DNA of 64,000 bases from Cellulomonas palmilytica (GCF_021590045.1 NZ_CP062221.1:868001-932000); one strand, 5' to 3'; positions 26,185 to 37,500 are shown, numbered from the stretch's first letter. A program made the numbers and translations. The notes: generated by a model from the letters alone, not told the origin.

Positions 26185-29100
26185 TCAGGTCAGGGTGGCG
26201 AGGGTCTTGCGGATGCGCTGGGCCGAGACCGGGGTGGGCGTGCCGAGCTGCTGGGCGAACAGGCTCACGCGCAGCTCCTCGAGCTGCCACCGCACGGCCG
26301 CGACCTGCGCCGGGTCCGCGCCGGGGGCCGCCGCGAGCGCGTTCTCCAGGTCGTGCACCTGCCAGGCCAGGTCCGCGTCGCGCGCCGGGTTCTCGGCGGC
26401 CTTGGCCAGCCGGTGCCGCGCCGCGCGCAGGTACCGCACCAGGTGCACCAGCCGCTCCGCGCCGGTCTCGACGACGAAGCCCGCGTGCACCAGGCGCGCC
26501 GACTGCTCGCGCACGTCGGACGCGGTGGCCAGCAGCGCGAGGCTGGACGTCCCCTTGAGCTCGACCTCCAGCTCGCGCCACGCGGTGAGCACCTGCACCA
26601 GTACCCCGACGAGCGCGTGCACCCGGTCCTCGAGCCGGTCGCGCAGGTACGCGCGCAGCGCGGCGTAGTCCTCGGGCGTGCGGACGTCGGCGGGGGTGCG
26701 GCCCGCGTCCGCGGGGCGGGTGCGCAGGTGCTCGTCGACGAGCGCGTCGACCGCGGCGAGCTGCACGTCCTCGACGAGCGCCTCGCGGCTCGGGTACGGG
26801 TTGGCGGCGAGCGCGAGCGCCTGCGCGCCCGTCCAGCGGGAGGTCACGCGGGCCGGGGCGAGCCCGACGTCGAGCAGCAGCAACCGGCGCAGGCCGGCGC
26901 GCGCGGCGGCGGGGCGCGCGGACGCGTCGGCGAGGGTGCGCACCGAGACGCTCGTGCGTGCGTCGACGAGCGTCGGGTAGGCGCGCACGACGGTCGCACC
27001 CGAGCGGACCTCGACGACCTCCGGGAGCGTGAGGTCGTCGGGCCAGGCCGTGAGGCCCCCTCGCGTCACGGACTCGGCGGGTTCGGTCGCGGCCTGCCCC
27101 GACGAGCGCGCGTCCGACGACCCGCCCGGGGAGCGGGCACCGCGCCGGTCCTGACGCGCTCGCGGACCGGGCCGTGCGGGCTCGTCGGCCGCGAGGCCCG
27201 CCTCGCGCATCGCCTGCCGCAGCGCCGCCTTCACGGCGGTGTCGACGGCGTCCTGCGCGCGGTCCGCGAGCCGGTGCTGCAGAGCCGCGAGGTCCTTGCC
27301 CTCGTCGACCACGCCGCCGCGGTCGCCCACGACGCGGAACGTCATGCGCAGGTGCGCGGGCAGGCGGTCGTCGTCGAACGCGTCGGCGGGCACGTCCATG
27401 TCCCGCACGGCGCGCACCGCGGAGCGGAACGCGTCGTGGAACGAGGGCGCGGCGTCACCGGCGCGCACGGTGTCCGCCCAGGACGCGGTGTTCGACCGCA
27501 GCCACGCGGCCACGGCGCGGCCCACGTCGGGCGCGGGGACGAGCTGCACGCGCACGGGCTTGGGCAGCGCGCGGATGGTCGCGACGACGAGCTCGTCGAG
27601 CAGCCCCGGCACCATCCAGCCGAACCCGTCGGGCGTGAGCCGCGGCAGCTGGGGGAGCGGGATGTGCACGGTGACGCCGTCCGCCTCGGTGCCCGGCTCG
27701 AACTGGTACGTCAGCGGGAGCGACAGGTCGCCCTGCGGCCAGCGCGACGGGAACGACGACTCGTCGATCGCGTCCGCGTCGGACGAGACGAGCAGCTCGC
27801 GCGAGTACGTCAGCAGGTCGGGGTCGCGGCGCCGCGCGGACTTCCACCACTGGTCGAAGTGCCGTGCGGAGACGACGTCCGCGGGGACACGCTCGTCGTA
27901 GAAGTCGAACAGCGCGTCCTCGTCGGCCAGCAGGTCCGCGCGGCGGGCGCGTGCCGCGAGCTCGGACGCCTCGGCGAGCAGGCGGCGGTTCTCGTGGAAG
28001 AACTGGTGGTGCGTGGTCCACTCGCCCTGCACGAGCGCGTGCCGCAGGAACAGCTCGCGCGCGGCCTCCGGGTCGACCTTCGCGTACAGCACGCGCCGCC
28101 CGGCCACCACGGGCAGGCCGTACAGCAGCACGCGCTCGGTGCACGTCGCGGCGCCCTGCTTGGTGGACCACGCCGGGTCGGAGTACGTGCGCTTGACCAG
28201 GTGCGCACCGAGCTCCTCGGCCCATGCCGGGTCGATGCGGGCCGCGTCGCGCGCCCACAGCCGCGACGTCTCGACGAGCTCGGCGGCCATGACCCACGCC
28301 GGCGGCTTCCTGGCCAGGCCCGAGCCGGGGAAGACCGCGAACCGCGCGCCGCGCGCGCCCAGGTACTCGTTGCGGCCGCGCCGGTCGGGCCGCGCCGGGC
28401 GCTTGTCGCCACGACGAGCGGGCGCGGCGACCTCGGTGGCCTCCTGCATCCCGACGTGCGAGAGCAGGCCGGACAGCACCGACTGGTGGATCGCGTCGGA
28501 GTCCCAGTCGCGGCGCAGCTCGCCGCGGCGCGGGCCGCCACCGGCCTCGGCGTCCTCGTCGGGACCCTGCGCGAGCGCGGGCCACCCGCCACCGTCGTCG
28601 GCGTGCGCGCGGTTCTCGTCGGGACCCCTGCCCTTGGTCCCCGGCAGACCCTTCGCGAGTTCCTTGAGCTGCGTGACCACGTCCTGCCACTCGCGCACCC
28701 GCAGGTAGTTGAGGTGCTCGGCGCGGCACGCACGGCGGAACGCGTTGCCGGACAGCTCGCGGCGCTGCTCACGCAGGTACGTCCACAGGTTCAGGTAGGA
28801 CAGCAGGTCCGACGACGGGTCGGCGAACCGTGCGTGCAGCGCGTCCGCCTTCTCACGCTCCTCGGCGGGCCGCTCGCGCGGGTCCTGGATCGACAGGGCG
28901 GCGGCGACGACGACGACCTCGCGCAGCACGCCGCGGCGCGACGCCTCGACCACCATGCGCGCGAGCCGTGGGTCCACCGGCAGCTGCGCGAGCGCGCGCC
29001 CCGTGTCGGTCAGCCGCGTGCCGTCCGGGCCGGACTCGATCGCGCCGAGCTCGGTCAGCAGCTGCACGCCGTCACGCACCGCGCGCACGTCCGGCGGGTC

Positions 29101-30534
29101 GACGAACGGGAAGTCGACCACGTCCTGCGGCGAGGCCGCGACGCCCACCGCGATCATCTGCAGGATCACCGAGGCCAGCGAGGTGCGCAGGATCTCCGGC
29201 TCGGTGAACCGGTCGCGCCGCTCGAAGTCCTCCTGCGAGTACAGGCGGATCGCGATGCCGTCCGCCACGCGCCCGCACCGGCCCGAGCGCTGGTTCGCGG
29301 ACGCCTGGCTGATCGGCTCGATCGGCAGCCGCTGCACCTTGGTCGCCTTCGACCACCGGCTGATGCGCGCCGTGCCCGGGTCCACGACGTACCGGATGCC
29401 CGGCACGGTCAGCGACGTCTCCGCGACGTTCGTCGCGAGGACGATGCGCCGCCCCGGGTGCGACGAGAACACACGGTGCTGCTCCGCGGCCGACAGGCGC
29501 GAGTACAGCGGCAGCAGCTCCACGGCCTGCGGGTGGCGCGGGTCGCTCACGCGTGCGCCCAGCGACGCGCGCAGCGCGTCCGTCGCGTCGCGGATCTCCC
29601 GCTCGCCGGACAGGAACACCAGCACGTCGCCCGGACCCTCGGCGCACAGCTCGTCGACCGCCTCGGTGATCCCCGTCATGAGGTCGCGCTCGCGGACCGG
29701 CTGACGGGCCGGGGGCGGGGTGCGGCGCGCCGGGCGCTCGTCGTCCAGCTCGTCGTCGTCCACGCCCAGCGCGTCCGGCGACAACGGGCGGTACCGGATC
29801 TCGACCGGGTACGTGCGGCCCGTGACCTCGACGACCGGCGCCGGGACACCGTCCGGGTGCTCGGGCGTCGGCGGGCCCGCGAAGTGCCGCGCGAAGCGCT
29901 GCGAGTCGATCGTCGCGGACGTGATGACCAGCTTGAGGTCCGGCCGCCGCGGCAGCAGACGCGTCAGGTAGCCGAGCAGGAAGTCGATGTTGAGCGAGCG
30001 CTCGTGCGCCTCGTCGATGATCAGCGTGTCGTACTGGCGCAGCAGCGGGTCCCGCTGGATCGCCGCGAGCAGGATGCCGTCCGTCATGACCTTGACGAGC
30101 GTGTGCTCGCTCGAGGTGTCCGTGAACCGCACCTGGTACCCGACGAGCTCGCCCAGCGGCGTGCCGATCTCCTGCGCGATCCGCTCCGCGACCGACCGGG
30201 CCGCGATGCGCCGCGGCTGCGTGTGGCCGATCTGCCCCGCGCGCCCCCGGCCGAGCTCGAGCGCGATCTTCGGCAGCTGCGTCGTCTTGCCCGAGCCGGT
30301 CTCACCCGCGACGACGACGACCTGGTGGTCCCGGATCGCGGCGGCGATGTCCGCGCGCCGCGCGCTGACCGGCAGCTCCTCGGGATACGTGAGGGGCGGC
30401 AGCACCGCCGCCTCACGAGCCGCGGCCGCGCGTGCGCGCCGGGCCTCGCCCGTGCCCCGTGCCTCGCCCGTGCCCCGTGCGCGGTCGCGACCCCGGCGGG
30501 GCGGGCGGCGCTCGTCGCGCTGGTCGGTGGTCAC
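26185..30534 (-). CDS. hrpA: ATP-dependent RNA helicase HrpA
   Basis: DEAH-box helicase of 1449 residues, full HrpA length; in E. coli it rescues stalled ribosomes and processes mRNA. A low-complexity basic N-terminus (1-45) precedes the P-loop GETGSGKTTQLPK (about 76), HTQPRRIAARSVAERIA, the DEAH motif IIDEAHERSLN, SATID, VATNVAETSLTVPGI and the QRSGRCGRV motif VI. HA2/OB domains and the large HrpA-specific C-terminal region follow. GTG start at 30534; GGGAGG lies 10 bases upstream, slightly far. It is monocistronic, with intergenic repeats after its 3' end. Confidence 0.94.
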   Translation of the reverse strand: MTTDQRDERRPPRRGRDRARGTGEARGTGEARRARAAAAREAAVLPPLTYPEELPVSARRADIAAAIRDHQVVVVAGETGSGKTTQLPKIALELGRGRAGQIGHTQPRRIAARSVAERIAQEIGTPLGELVGYQVRFTDTSSEHTLVKVMTDGILLAAIQRDPLLRQYDTLIIDEAHERSLNIDFLLGYLTRLLPRRPDLKLVITSATIDSQRFARHFAGPPTPEHPDGVPAPVVEVTGRTYPVEIRYRPLSPDALGVDDDELDDERPARRTPPPARQPVRERDLMTGITEAVDELCAEGPGDVLVFLSGEREIRDATDALRASLGARVSDPRHPQAVELLPLYSRLSAAEQHRVFSSHPGRRIVLATNVAETSLTVPGIRYVVDPGTARISRWSKATKVQRLPIEPISQASANQRSGRCGRVADGIAIRLYSQEDFERRDRFTEPEILRTSLASVILQMIAVGVAASPQDVVDFPFVDPPDVRAVRDGVQLLTELGAIESGPDGTRLTDTGRALAQLPVDPRLARMVVEASRRGVLREVVVVAAALSIQDPRERPAEEREKADALHARFADPSSDLLSYLNLWTYLREQRRELSGNAFRRACRAEHLNYLRVREWQDVVTQLKELAKGLPGTKGRGPDENRAHADDGGGWPALAQGPDEDAEAGGGPRRGELRRDWDSDAIHQSVLSGLLSHVGMQEATEVAAPARRGDKRPARPDRRGRNEYLGARGARFAVFPGSGLARKPPAWVMAAELVETSRLWARDAARIDPAWAEELGAHLVKRTYSDPAWSTKQGAATCTERVLLYGLPVVAGRRVLYAKVDPEAARELFLRHALVQGEWTTHHQFFHENRRLLAEASELAARARRADLLADEDALFDFYDERVPADVVSARHFDQWWKSARRRDPDLLTYSRELLVSSDADAIDESSFPSRWPQGDLSLPLTYQFEPGTEADGVTVHIPLPQLPRLTPDGFGWMVPGLLDELVVATIRALPKPVRVQLVPAPDVGRAVAAWLRSNTASWADTVRAGDAAPSFHDAFRSAVRAVRDMDVPADAFDDDRLPAHLRMTFRVVGDRGGVVDEGKDLAALQHRLADRAQDAVDTAVKAALRQAMREAGLAADEPARPGPRARQDRRGARSPGGSSDARSSGQAATEPAESVTRGGLTAWPDDLTLPEVVEVRSGATVVRAYPTLVDARTSVSVRTLADASARPAAARAGLRRLLLLDVGLAPARVTSRWTGAQALALAANPYPSREALVEDVQLAAVDALVDEHLRTRPADAGRTPADVRTPEDYAALRAYLRDRLEDRVHALVGVLVQVLTAWRELEVELKGTSSLALLATASDVREQSARLVHAGFVVETGAERLVHLVRYLRAARHRLAKAAENPARDADLAWQVHDLENALAAAPGADPAQVAAVRWQLEELRVSLFAQQLGTPTPVSAQRIRKTLATLT

Positions 30535-30567
30535 GGGGTCCCATCCTCCCAGGTCCCCCCGGAAGAT

Positions 30568-30604
30568 CGCGCGCTCATTCCGGTCGAGGCCCGACGAGCG
30601 CGCG
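30568..30604 (-). terminator. Hairpin downstream of ybaK-like gene
   Basis: CGCGCGCTC (30568-30576) pairs with GAGCGCGCG (30596-30604); 9-bp stem with a 19-base loop. Confidence 0.45.
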
Positions 30605-30613
30605 GACGGGACG

Positions 30614-31096
30614 TCAGCGCTCCGACGCGTCCTGCGTCACGTCCGCGACCGTCGCGTCCAGCGCCGCGACCAGGGCGTCACCGTCGACCGTCGCCGCGAC
30701 CCCGTGCGCGCCGGCGCCGATCGACACGCGCCGCCCGCGCACGCGCTCGTCGGCCACCACGGGCCAGGCCGTGAGCGACCCGAACGGCGTGATCGTCCCG
30801 CGCTCGTACCCGGTGACCTCGAGCGCGGTCGACGCGTCCGGCAGCGACAGCCGGGACACGCCCAGCAGCGCGCGCAGCTTCGGCCACGAGATCGCGCGGT
30901 CGCCCGTCACCAGCACGAACAGGAAGTCGTCGTCACCGCGCCGCACCACGAGCGACTTCACGACGTCGCCCGGCGAGACGCCGCGCGCCGCGGCCGCCTC
31001 CTCGAGCGAGCCGACCCGGCCGTGCCGGGTCACCGTGAACTCGACCCCCGACGCCTCCAGCGCCGCGACCGCCCGCCGCTCCCCGTCGCTCGTCAT
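30614..31096 (-). CDS. YbaK/ProX-type aminoacyl-tRNA editing domain protein
   Basis: A 160-residue single-domain deacylase fold, predicted to clear mischarged tRNA (Cys-tRNA-Pro in the YbaK group). Landmarks are VEFTVTRHGRVGSLEEAAAARGV, the catalytic-lysine region VVKSLVVRRGDDDFLFVLVTGD and GYERGTITPFGS, where GxxxPFG is typical. The substrate cannot be fixed from sequence. ATG start; no clear operon partner. Confidence 0.87.
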   Translation of the reverse strand: MTSDGERRAVAALEASGVEFTVTRHGRVGSLEEAAAARGVSPGDVVKSLVVRRGDDDFLFVLVTGDRAISWPKLRALLGVSRLSLPDASTALEVTGYERGTITPFGSLTAWPVVADERVRGRRVSIGAGAHGVAATVDGDALVAALDATVADVTQDASER

Positions 31097-31135
31097 GCGC
31101 CCACCTCACCACATGCCGGCCCGCGGCGGGTACGG

Positions 31136-31173
31136 CGACGGGGGCCGCGACGCTGTGGTCGCGACCCCCGTCG
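31136..31173 (-). terminator. Strong hairpin downstream of secreted peptidase gene
   Basis: CGACGGGGG (31136-31144) pairs with CCCCCGTCG (31165-31173), extended by CGCGAC/GTCGCG across one mismatch, loop of 6. Confidence 0.7.
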
Positions 31174-31229
31174 GGTCGTTCCGGCACCCGGCAGACGCAC
31201 CCGGCTGACGTACCCGGGTGCGGCGCCGG

Positions 31230-33050
31230 TCAGAGCGAGGGGACCTCGCCCGGGACCGGGATGGTGATGGGCGCACGGCCCTTCTGCGGCGTGATCGACA
31301 GCGACTCGTACCCGGAGGAGTCGAGCTTCTGCGTGAACGGCTGCTGACCGACGCAGCTACGCGTCGCGCCCTTCGTCGCCTTGCCCGTCAGCAGGTAGTT
31401 CGTGATCGCGTTGTCGACGCAGGTCGACGACCCGAACGCGGTGTGGCCCCAGCTGTTGCTCGACACGAACGACGAGTTCGGCAGCAGCTTCGCCGCGGCC
31501 TTGGCGCCGTTGTAGTTCGTCGCCGGGTCCCACCAGTTGCCGACGACGAGCACCGGCGCGGACGTCACGTGGTCGAACGTCCCGCGGTACGCGTCCTCGT
31601 CCACGGCCTTCCACGTCCACGACGCGCACGGCGCCGAGGCCCAGGTCCACATCTGGCCGAAGGCGTCACCGGTCTTGGCGGCCGTGTTGCCCGCCGCGAC
31701 CCAGCTGGCCGCGTTGCCCGGGTTGAGGCTGTCGGAGCACATGACCGACTGGTACGCCTCGGGCGAGTTGTCGTACGGGAACGCGAAGCCCGGGACCTTC
31801 GCGGCGAGCTGCTGCTTCTGCGCGTCCTGGTCCGCCGCGAACTGCTTGTACTCCTTCAGGCGGGCCTTGAACTTCTTGGCCGCCGCGTTCCACTGCTTGC
31901 GCTCCGTCGCGTTCGTCGGGGTCTCCTGGAGCTCCATGAACATGTCGAGGTCCATGTCGACCCACGCACCCGCCTCGAACTGGTACAGGTCGGACAGAAG
32001 GAACGACATCACGAGGCCGTAGTCGATCTCGAAGTCGTCGTCGAAGACGATCGGGTTCTGCTTGAGCTCCTTGGCGAACTTGTCGAACTTCTTCGACGGG
32101 TTCGAGCTGCGCTTGGCCAGGTAGCAGTAGTCCGGGCCCTTCTGGCCGCACTTCGTCAGGATCGAGCGCAGAGCCTTCAGCGCGCCGTCACCCGACGCGA
32201 TGCGCTGCGTCTGCGGGACGGCCTTGTTCGCCTCGGTGCCGGCCCAGCCCTCGGGGTCGAGGACGCCGTCGAGCACGATCGCCCGCACGCGGTCCGGGAA
32301 CAGGTTCGCGTAGACGTTGCCGAGGTACGTGCCGTACGAGAAGCCCAGGTAGGAGAGCTTCTCGTCGCCGAGGGTGCGGCGCAGGACGTCCATGTCACGC
32401 GCGACGTTCGCGGTGGACATCGACGCCGACAGCGGCTGGCCGAGGGTGGTGCACGCCTGGCCGTACTTCTTCGCGGAGTTCACGAAGTCGGTGCGCTGCG
32501 CGGTCGTCCGCGGGTAGGCGGTCTCCCAGGTGGGCAGCAGCGTGTCGGTCTGCTCGCCGATGTTGCGGAAGCAGGCGACGTTGTCCGAGAAGTTCGTGCC
32601 GCGCGGGTCGACGCCGATCAGGTCGAAGCGCTGGACGATGTCCTTGGGCAGGAAGTACGGGGCGTTGATGGCGATGTTCACGCCCGAGCCGCCGGGGCCG
32701 CCGGGGTTGAGGAACAGCGAGCCGAGCTTGGCGGTCGGCTTCGTCGCGGGCACGCGGACGAGCGCGACGCTCGTCGTCGGGCCCTCGGGGTCGTCGTAGT
32801 CGAGCGGGAGGTCGACGGTGCCGCACTGCACACCCTTGTCGACGACGTTGGAACAGTCGAACCAGTCGATGTCCGCGACGACGGAGTCGACCCGGGCCGC
32901 CTCGGCCGGGTCGGTGATGTCGGGGACGGTCACGGCGCTCGGTGTGGTGGCCGTGGGCTCGGCGGCGTGGGCCGCGGCGGTCGTGGATCCTGCGAGGGCG
33001 ACCGCGACGACGAGCGTCGCGAACGCGGACGCGCGAGGTCGAGTGTGCAT
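31230..33050 (-). CDS. Secreted alpha/beta-hydrolase, TAP-like (tripeptidyl) peptidase
   Basis: Exported serine peptidase of the SlpD/E and tripeptidyl aminopeptidase family, 606 residues. It has a signal peptide (about 1-29, AAAHA-AEP), the oxyanion region NPGGPGGSG, nucleophile Ser in GFSYGTYLGNVYA, and a C-terminal TAP-like domain with Asp in GNWWDPATNY and His in SWGHTAFGSS. Start ATG 33050 is set by the signal peptide and GGGGG 9 bases upstream; the frame extends further 5' without secretory character. Predicted to release N-terminal peptides from extracellular proteins. Monocistronic. Confidence 0.91.
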   Translation of the reverse strand: MHTRPRASAFATLVVAVALAGSTTAAAHAAEPTATTPSAVTVPDITDPAEAARVDSVVADIDWFDCSNVVDKGVQCGTVDLPLDYDDPEGPTTSVALVRVPATKPTAKLGSLFLNPGGPGGSGVNIAINAPYFLPKDIVQRFDLIGVDPRGTNFSDNVACFRNIGEQTDTLLPTWETAYPRTTAQRTDFVNSAKKYGQACTTLGQPLSASMSTANVARDMDVLRRTLGDEKLSYLGFSYGTYLGNVYANLFPDRVRAIVLDGVLDPEGWAGTEANKAVPQTQRIASGDGALKALRSILTKCGQKGPDYCYLAKRSSNPSKKFDKFAKELKQNPIVFDDDFEIDYGLVMSFLLSDLYQFEAGAWVDMDLDMFMELQETPTNATERKQWNAAAKKFKARLKEYKQFAADQDAQKQQLAAKVPGFAFPYDNSPEAYQSVMCSDSLNPGNAASWVAAGNTAAKTGDAFGQMWTWASAPCASWTWKAVDEDAYRGTFDHVTSAPVLVVGNWWDPATNYNGAKAAAKLLPNSSFVSSNSWGHTAFGSSTCVDNAITNYLLTGKATKGATRSCVGQQPFTQKLDSSGYESLSITPQKGRAPITIPVPGEVPSL

Positions 33051-33358
33051 ACGAACAAACCCCCTGTCTGGGTCGCGCGCCGCCCCTGGTCCGGTCGACC
33101 TGGATACCCCCGGCACGCAGGGCCACCCTTTCGAAGCCGTCGCCGCCGTGGGGTCCACCTGGGGGATGAACTTCTCGAACGGCGCACCTCCACGAATCAA
33201 CCCAGGGGCCGACAACCTTCGGCGAGCAGGCCGGTGCGCAGGTCGGACGCGGTGCGCCGGCCTGCTGCGCGGCCCGGGCGGCCGGTGGGGGAAAACGTGC
33301 GGCGCGGGTCCCGGCCTGTCCCGCGGGGTGTGTCGGCGCCGCCGGATACGGTCCGGGC
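33051..33358. other. Divergent intergenic region, no gene
   Basis: 308 bp between the divergent peptidase and sbcD genes. No coding frame, strong repeat or recognised operator is seen. Confidence 0.5.
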
Positions 33359-34540
33359 ATGCGGATCCTGCACACCTCCGACTGGCACCTGGGCCGGTCG
33401 CTGCACGGGGTCGACCTGCTCGACCACCAGGCGGCGTACCTGGAACACCTGGTCGACGTGGTGCGCTCCGAGCAGGTCGACGCGGTCGTCGTCGCGGGCG
33501 ACGTGTACGACCGCGCGATCCCGCCCGTGGAGGCCGTGACTCTGCTGTCCGAGACGCTCGCGCGGCTCGCCGAGCGCACCACCGTGGTCCTCACGTCCGG
33601 CAACCATGACTCCGCGACGCGCCTCGGGTTCGGCGCCGCCCTCATGCGCGAGCGCGTGCAGCTGCGCACGCGTGTCGCGACGCTCGACCGTCCCGTCGAG
33701 GTGGCCGACGACGAGGGACGCACGCTGCTCGTGTACGGCCTGCCCTACCTCGACCCGGACACGGTCCGCACCGAGCTCACCGCGCCGGGTGCGGCACCGC
33801 TCGCGCGCTCGCACGAGGCGGTCACCGCCGCCGCGATGGCGCGCGTGCGGGCCGACGTGGCCGCGCGCTCGACGAGGCTGTCGGGCGGCACCCGGCCGCG
33901 CAGCCTGGTCGCGGCGCACGCGTTCGTCGTCGGCGGGGTCGCGAGCGAGTCCGAGCGGGACATCCGGGTCGGCGGCGTCGACCACGTGCCCTCGCACGTG
34001 CTGGGCGGCGTGGACTACGTCGCGCTCGGGCACCTGCACGGGCCGCAGGCCGTGAGCGGACCCGCGGGCACGACGATGCGGTACAGCGGCTCGCCCCTGG
34101 CGTACTCGTTCTCCGAGCAGCGGCACACCAAGTCGAGCGTGCTCGTCGACCTGTCGTCCGACGAGGTGCGCACCGAGCTGGTGCCCGCGCCCGTGCCGCG
34201 GCGGCTCGCGGACGTGACGGGCGCGCTCGCGGACCTGCTCGGCGCCGCGGGCGAGGCGCACGTGGACGACTGGGTGCGGGTCGTCGTGACCGACGAGCGC
34301 CGCCCTGACGACCTGTACGCGCGCGTGCGCGCCCGGTTCCCGCACGCGCTCGTCGTGCAGCACCGGCCGCCGCAGACGGAGCAGGGTGCCGTGCTGCGCG
34401 CGGTCACGGCCGCGGCCGACCCGGTGGAGGTCGCGTGCGACTTCGTCGCGCACGTCAGCGGCGCACGCCCGGACGACGACGAGCTCGCGGTGCTGCGCGC
34501 CGCGTACGAGCACGCCGCCGCGGCGGAGCGGAGCGCCTGA
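33359..34540 (+). CDS. sbcD: Exonuclease SbcD (Mre11-type nuclease)
   Basis: Metallophosphoesterase nuclease subunit of SbcCD, which cuts DNA hairpins and processes ends. 393 residues with the phosphoesterase motifs: TSDWHLGRSL (Asp, His), VVAGDVYDRAIPP (Asp), LTSGNHDSATRLG (Asn, His) and YVALGHLHGPQ (His-x-His). ATG at 33359. Its TGA overlaps the sbcC ATG (TGATG), so subunits are made together. Confidence 0.95.
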   Translation: MRILHTSDWHLGRSLHGVDLLDHQAAYLEHLVDVVRSEQVDAVVVAGDVYDRAIPPVEAVTLLSETLARLAERTTVVLTSGNHDSATRLGFGAALMRERVQLRTRVATLDRPVEVADDEGRTLLVYGLPYLDPDTVRTELTAPGAAPLARSHEAVTAAAMARVRADVAARSTRLSGGTRPRSLVAAHAFVVGGVASESERDIRVGGVDHVPSHVLGGVDYVALGHLHGPQAVSGPAGTTMRYSGSPLAYSFSEQRHTKSSVLVDLSSDEVRTELVPAPVPRRLADVTGALADLLGAAGEAHVDDWVRVVVTDERRPDDLYARVRARFPHALVVQHRPPQTEQGAVLRAVTAAADPVEVACDFVAHVSGARPDDDELAVLRAAYEHAAAAERSA

Positions 34541-37500
34541 TGCGGCTGCTGTCCCTGACCCTGCAGGCCGTCGGGCCGTTCGCGGGCCGGCACACCGTGG
34601 ACTTCGCCGAGCTCGGCGCGTCGGGGCTGTTCCTGCTCGAGGGCCCCACGGGCGCCGGCAAGTCGACGCTCATCGACGCCGTCGTGTTCGCGCTGTACGG
34701 CAAGGTCGCCTCGGCGGACGCGAGCGGCGACCGCGTGCGCTCGGCGTACGCGGACGACGACACCGAGACGTTCGTCGACCTCGTGTTCGAGGTCGCGGCC
34801 GGGCGGTACCGCGTGCGCCGGACGCCCGCGTTCGACCGCGCCAAGAAGCGCGGGACCGGGACGGTGCGGCAGCAGGCGTCGGTGCGGCTGTGGCGGTTGA
34901 CGGGCGACGGCGGTGCCGGGACGACCGGGGCCGACGACGAGCCCGCGGGGGAGATGCTCTCGACGCGGCTCGACGAGGTGGGCGTCGAGATCCAGCGGCT
35001 CGTCGGGCTGGACCGTGCGCAGTTCGTCCAGACGATCGTGCTGCCGCAGGGCGAGTTCGCCCGGTTCCTCAAGGCCGACCCCGAGGACCGGCGCAGCCTG
35101 CTGCAGAAGATCTTCGGCACCGAGGTGTACGAGCGCATGCAGGCGCGGCTCGTCGAGATGCGCCGCGAGGCCGACCGGGCGACCGAGGCGACGCGTCGGA
35201 CGGTCGCCGAGCGCGTCGCGCAGCTCGCGGGTGCGGCCCGGCTGGACGACGAGCTCGCCGAGGCGCGGGACGTCGTGACGCGCGTGCTCGCCGGGCACGG
35301 CGGAGCGGACGAGGTGGAGCGCGCGCTCGCGGCTCCGCTCGCGGCGCTCGCGGCCGAGGCGGAGCGCGACCGCGCCGAGGCCGACCGGCTGGCCGCCGCG
35401 CTCGAGGCAGCGCGCACGGCGGCGGAGGTCGGGCGGCGCACGGTGCGGCTCGCCGAGCGGCGCCGCGGGCTGCGCGCCGAGCTCGTGGCGCTCGAGGCCG
35501 GTCAGGACGCGTACCGCCAGGCGACGCAGCGACTGGCCTCGGCGCGCGCCGCGCGGGCGGTGCGCCCGCTGCTGCGGGCCGTCGACGCCGCGTCGTCCGC
35601 GTGGGACGCGGCGGCCAAGGCGTTCGTCGCGGCGCGGGACGTCGCGCCCGCGGACCTCGCGGCGCTCGTCGGCGACGGCGAGCCCGTGCCGGGCGTGGCC
35701 GGCCCCGCGGTCGACCGCCTCGTGGCCGCGCGCGACGACGCGGTGCGCGCCGCGGCCGGCCTGGAGCACGTCGTGGCGACGGAGGCGTCGCTGCAGTCGC
35801 TGCGCGCCGAGGTGACCCGCGCGCGCGGCGCCGTCGAGGACCGCGAGACCGAGATCGCCGCGCACGACGCGTGGCTCGCGGACCGCCCCGCCGAGGCGAC
35901 CGCGCTCGCGGCTGCCCTCGAGGAGGCCCGGACGCAGGCCGCGCTCGAGGCGGCCGCCGCGGTGACCCTCGAGGGCGCCCGCCAGCGTGTGGAGGGGCAC
36001 GAGCGGCTCGCGACGCTGCTGGTCCGCGAGGAGCGCGCCGAGGCGGAGGCGGAGAGCGCGAGACGCGACGCGGAGGCGGCCGTCGGCGCCGCGGCGGCGG
36101 CCCGGCTCGCGCGCATCGCGGGGCTCGCGGGCGAGCTCGCGGGCAAGCTGGTGGCCGGAGAGGACTGCCCCGTCTGCGGGAGCGTCGAGCACCCGCGGCC
36201 AGCCGCGCTCGGCGCGGACCACGTGACGGCCGACGAGGTCGCCGCCGCCGAGGCCGCGCTGTCGCGCGCCGACACGGTGTTCGTGGCGGCGAGCGAGGCG
36301 CTCGCCCGCGTCCGGGCGGAGGTCGCCGCCGCGCGCGAGACGACCGACGGCACCACGCCGGACGAGGCGCGCGACGCGCTGGTGCGGGCGCAGGCGGCGC
36401 TCGAGGCGGCGCGGGCCGCCGGCACCGAGGCGGACGTCCTGGCCGCCCGGCTCGCGACGTACGACGAGGAGACCGAGGCGCGGCGCCGCGCACGGGCGCT
36501 CGCGGTCGCCGGTCGGGAGAGCGCCGCGATGCTCGTCGACGTGCAGACGGTCGCGGTCGAGGCCGCCGAGGCCGAGGTCGCGCTCGCACGCGGCGAGCAC
36601 CCGACGGTCGCCGCACGGTTCGCCGCGCTCAAGGAGCGCGCCGGGATCGCGGCCGACCTGCGCGACGCGCTCCGTTCCGTGGCCGACGCGGGTGCCGAGC
36701 TCGTGCGCCGCACGCGTGAGCTCGAGGTCGCGCTCGCCGAGCACGGGTTCGCGGACGTCGACGCGGCGCGGGCGGCCGACCTCGCCGACGACCAGGCCGA
36801 CGCGCGGGACCGGCTGGTCCGCACGCACGAGGCCGAGACCGCGCGCGTGCAGACGGGCCTCGCGGAGCTCGCGGACGAACCGCTGCTGGCGGACGTACCC
36901 GAGGGAGCGGTCCCGGACATCGGCGCGGTGCTGGCCGCCGAGCAGGCGGCCGCCGAGGCCGCCCAGGCGGCGACCGCCGGCGCCGGGGTGTCCCGGGCCC
37001 GCGCGGAGGCCGCCCAGGACGCGGTCGGCGGCGTGCTCGCCGCACTCGACGAGCACATGCGACGCCTGGGGGACGCCGCACCCGTGCTGCGGCTCGCCGG
37101 GCTCGCGTCGGGCACCGGCTCGGACAACGACCACGCGCTGTCGCTCGCGACGTACGTGCTCGTGCGGCGGTTCGAGGACGTCGTCGCCGCCGCGAACGCG
37201 CGGCTCGTCGCGATGTCCGACGGCCGCTACGAGCTCGTGCGCAGCGACGCCAAGGAGGACGTGAGCTCACGCCGCCGCGGACTGGCCATGCGCGTGCTCG
37301 ACCACCACACCGAGCAGCAGCGCGACCCGCGCACCCTGTCCGGCGGCGAGACGTTCTACGTCTCGCTGTGCCTCGCGCTCGGCATGGCCGACGTGGTCAC
37401 CGCCGAGGCCGGCGGCATCGACCTGGGCACGCTGTTCGTCGACGAGGGCTTCGGGTCGCTCGACCCGCACACGCTCGACCAGGTGCTCGCGGAGCTCGAC

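Noticed and set aside
25318..30774. An 1818-codon open frame on the plus strand opposite hrpA and tag
   Set aside because: It is the antisense of clear genes, has an Arg/Gly/Val-rich composition without domains, and reflects the lack of stop codons at this GC content.
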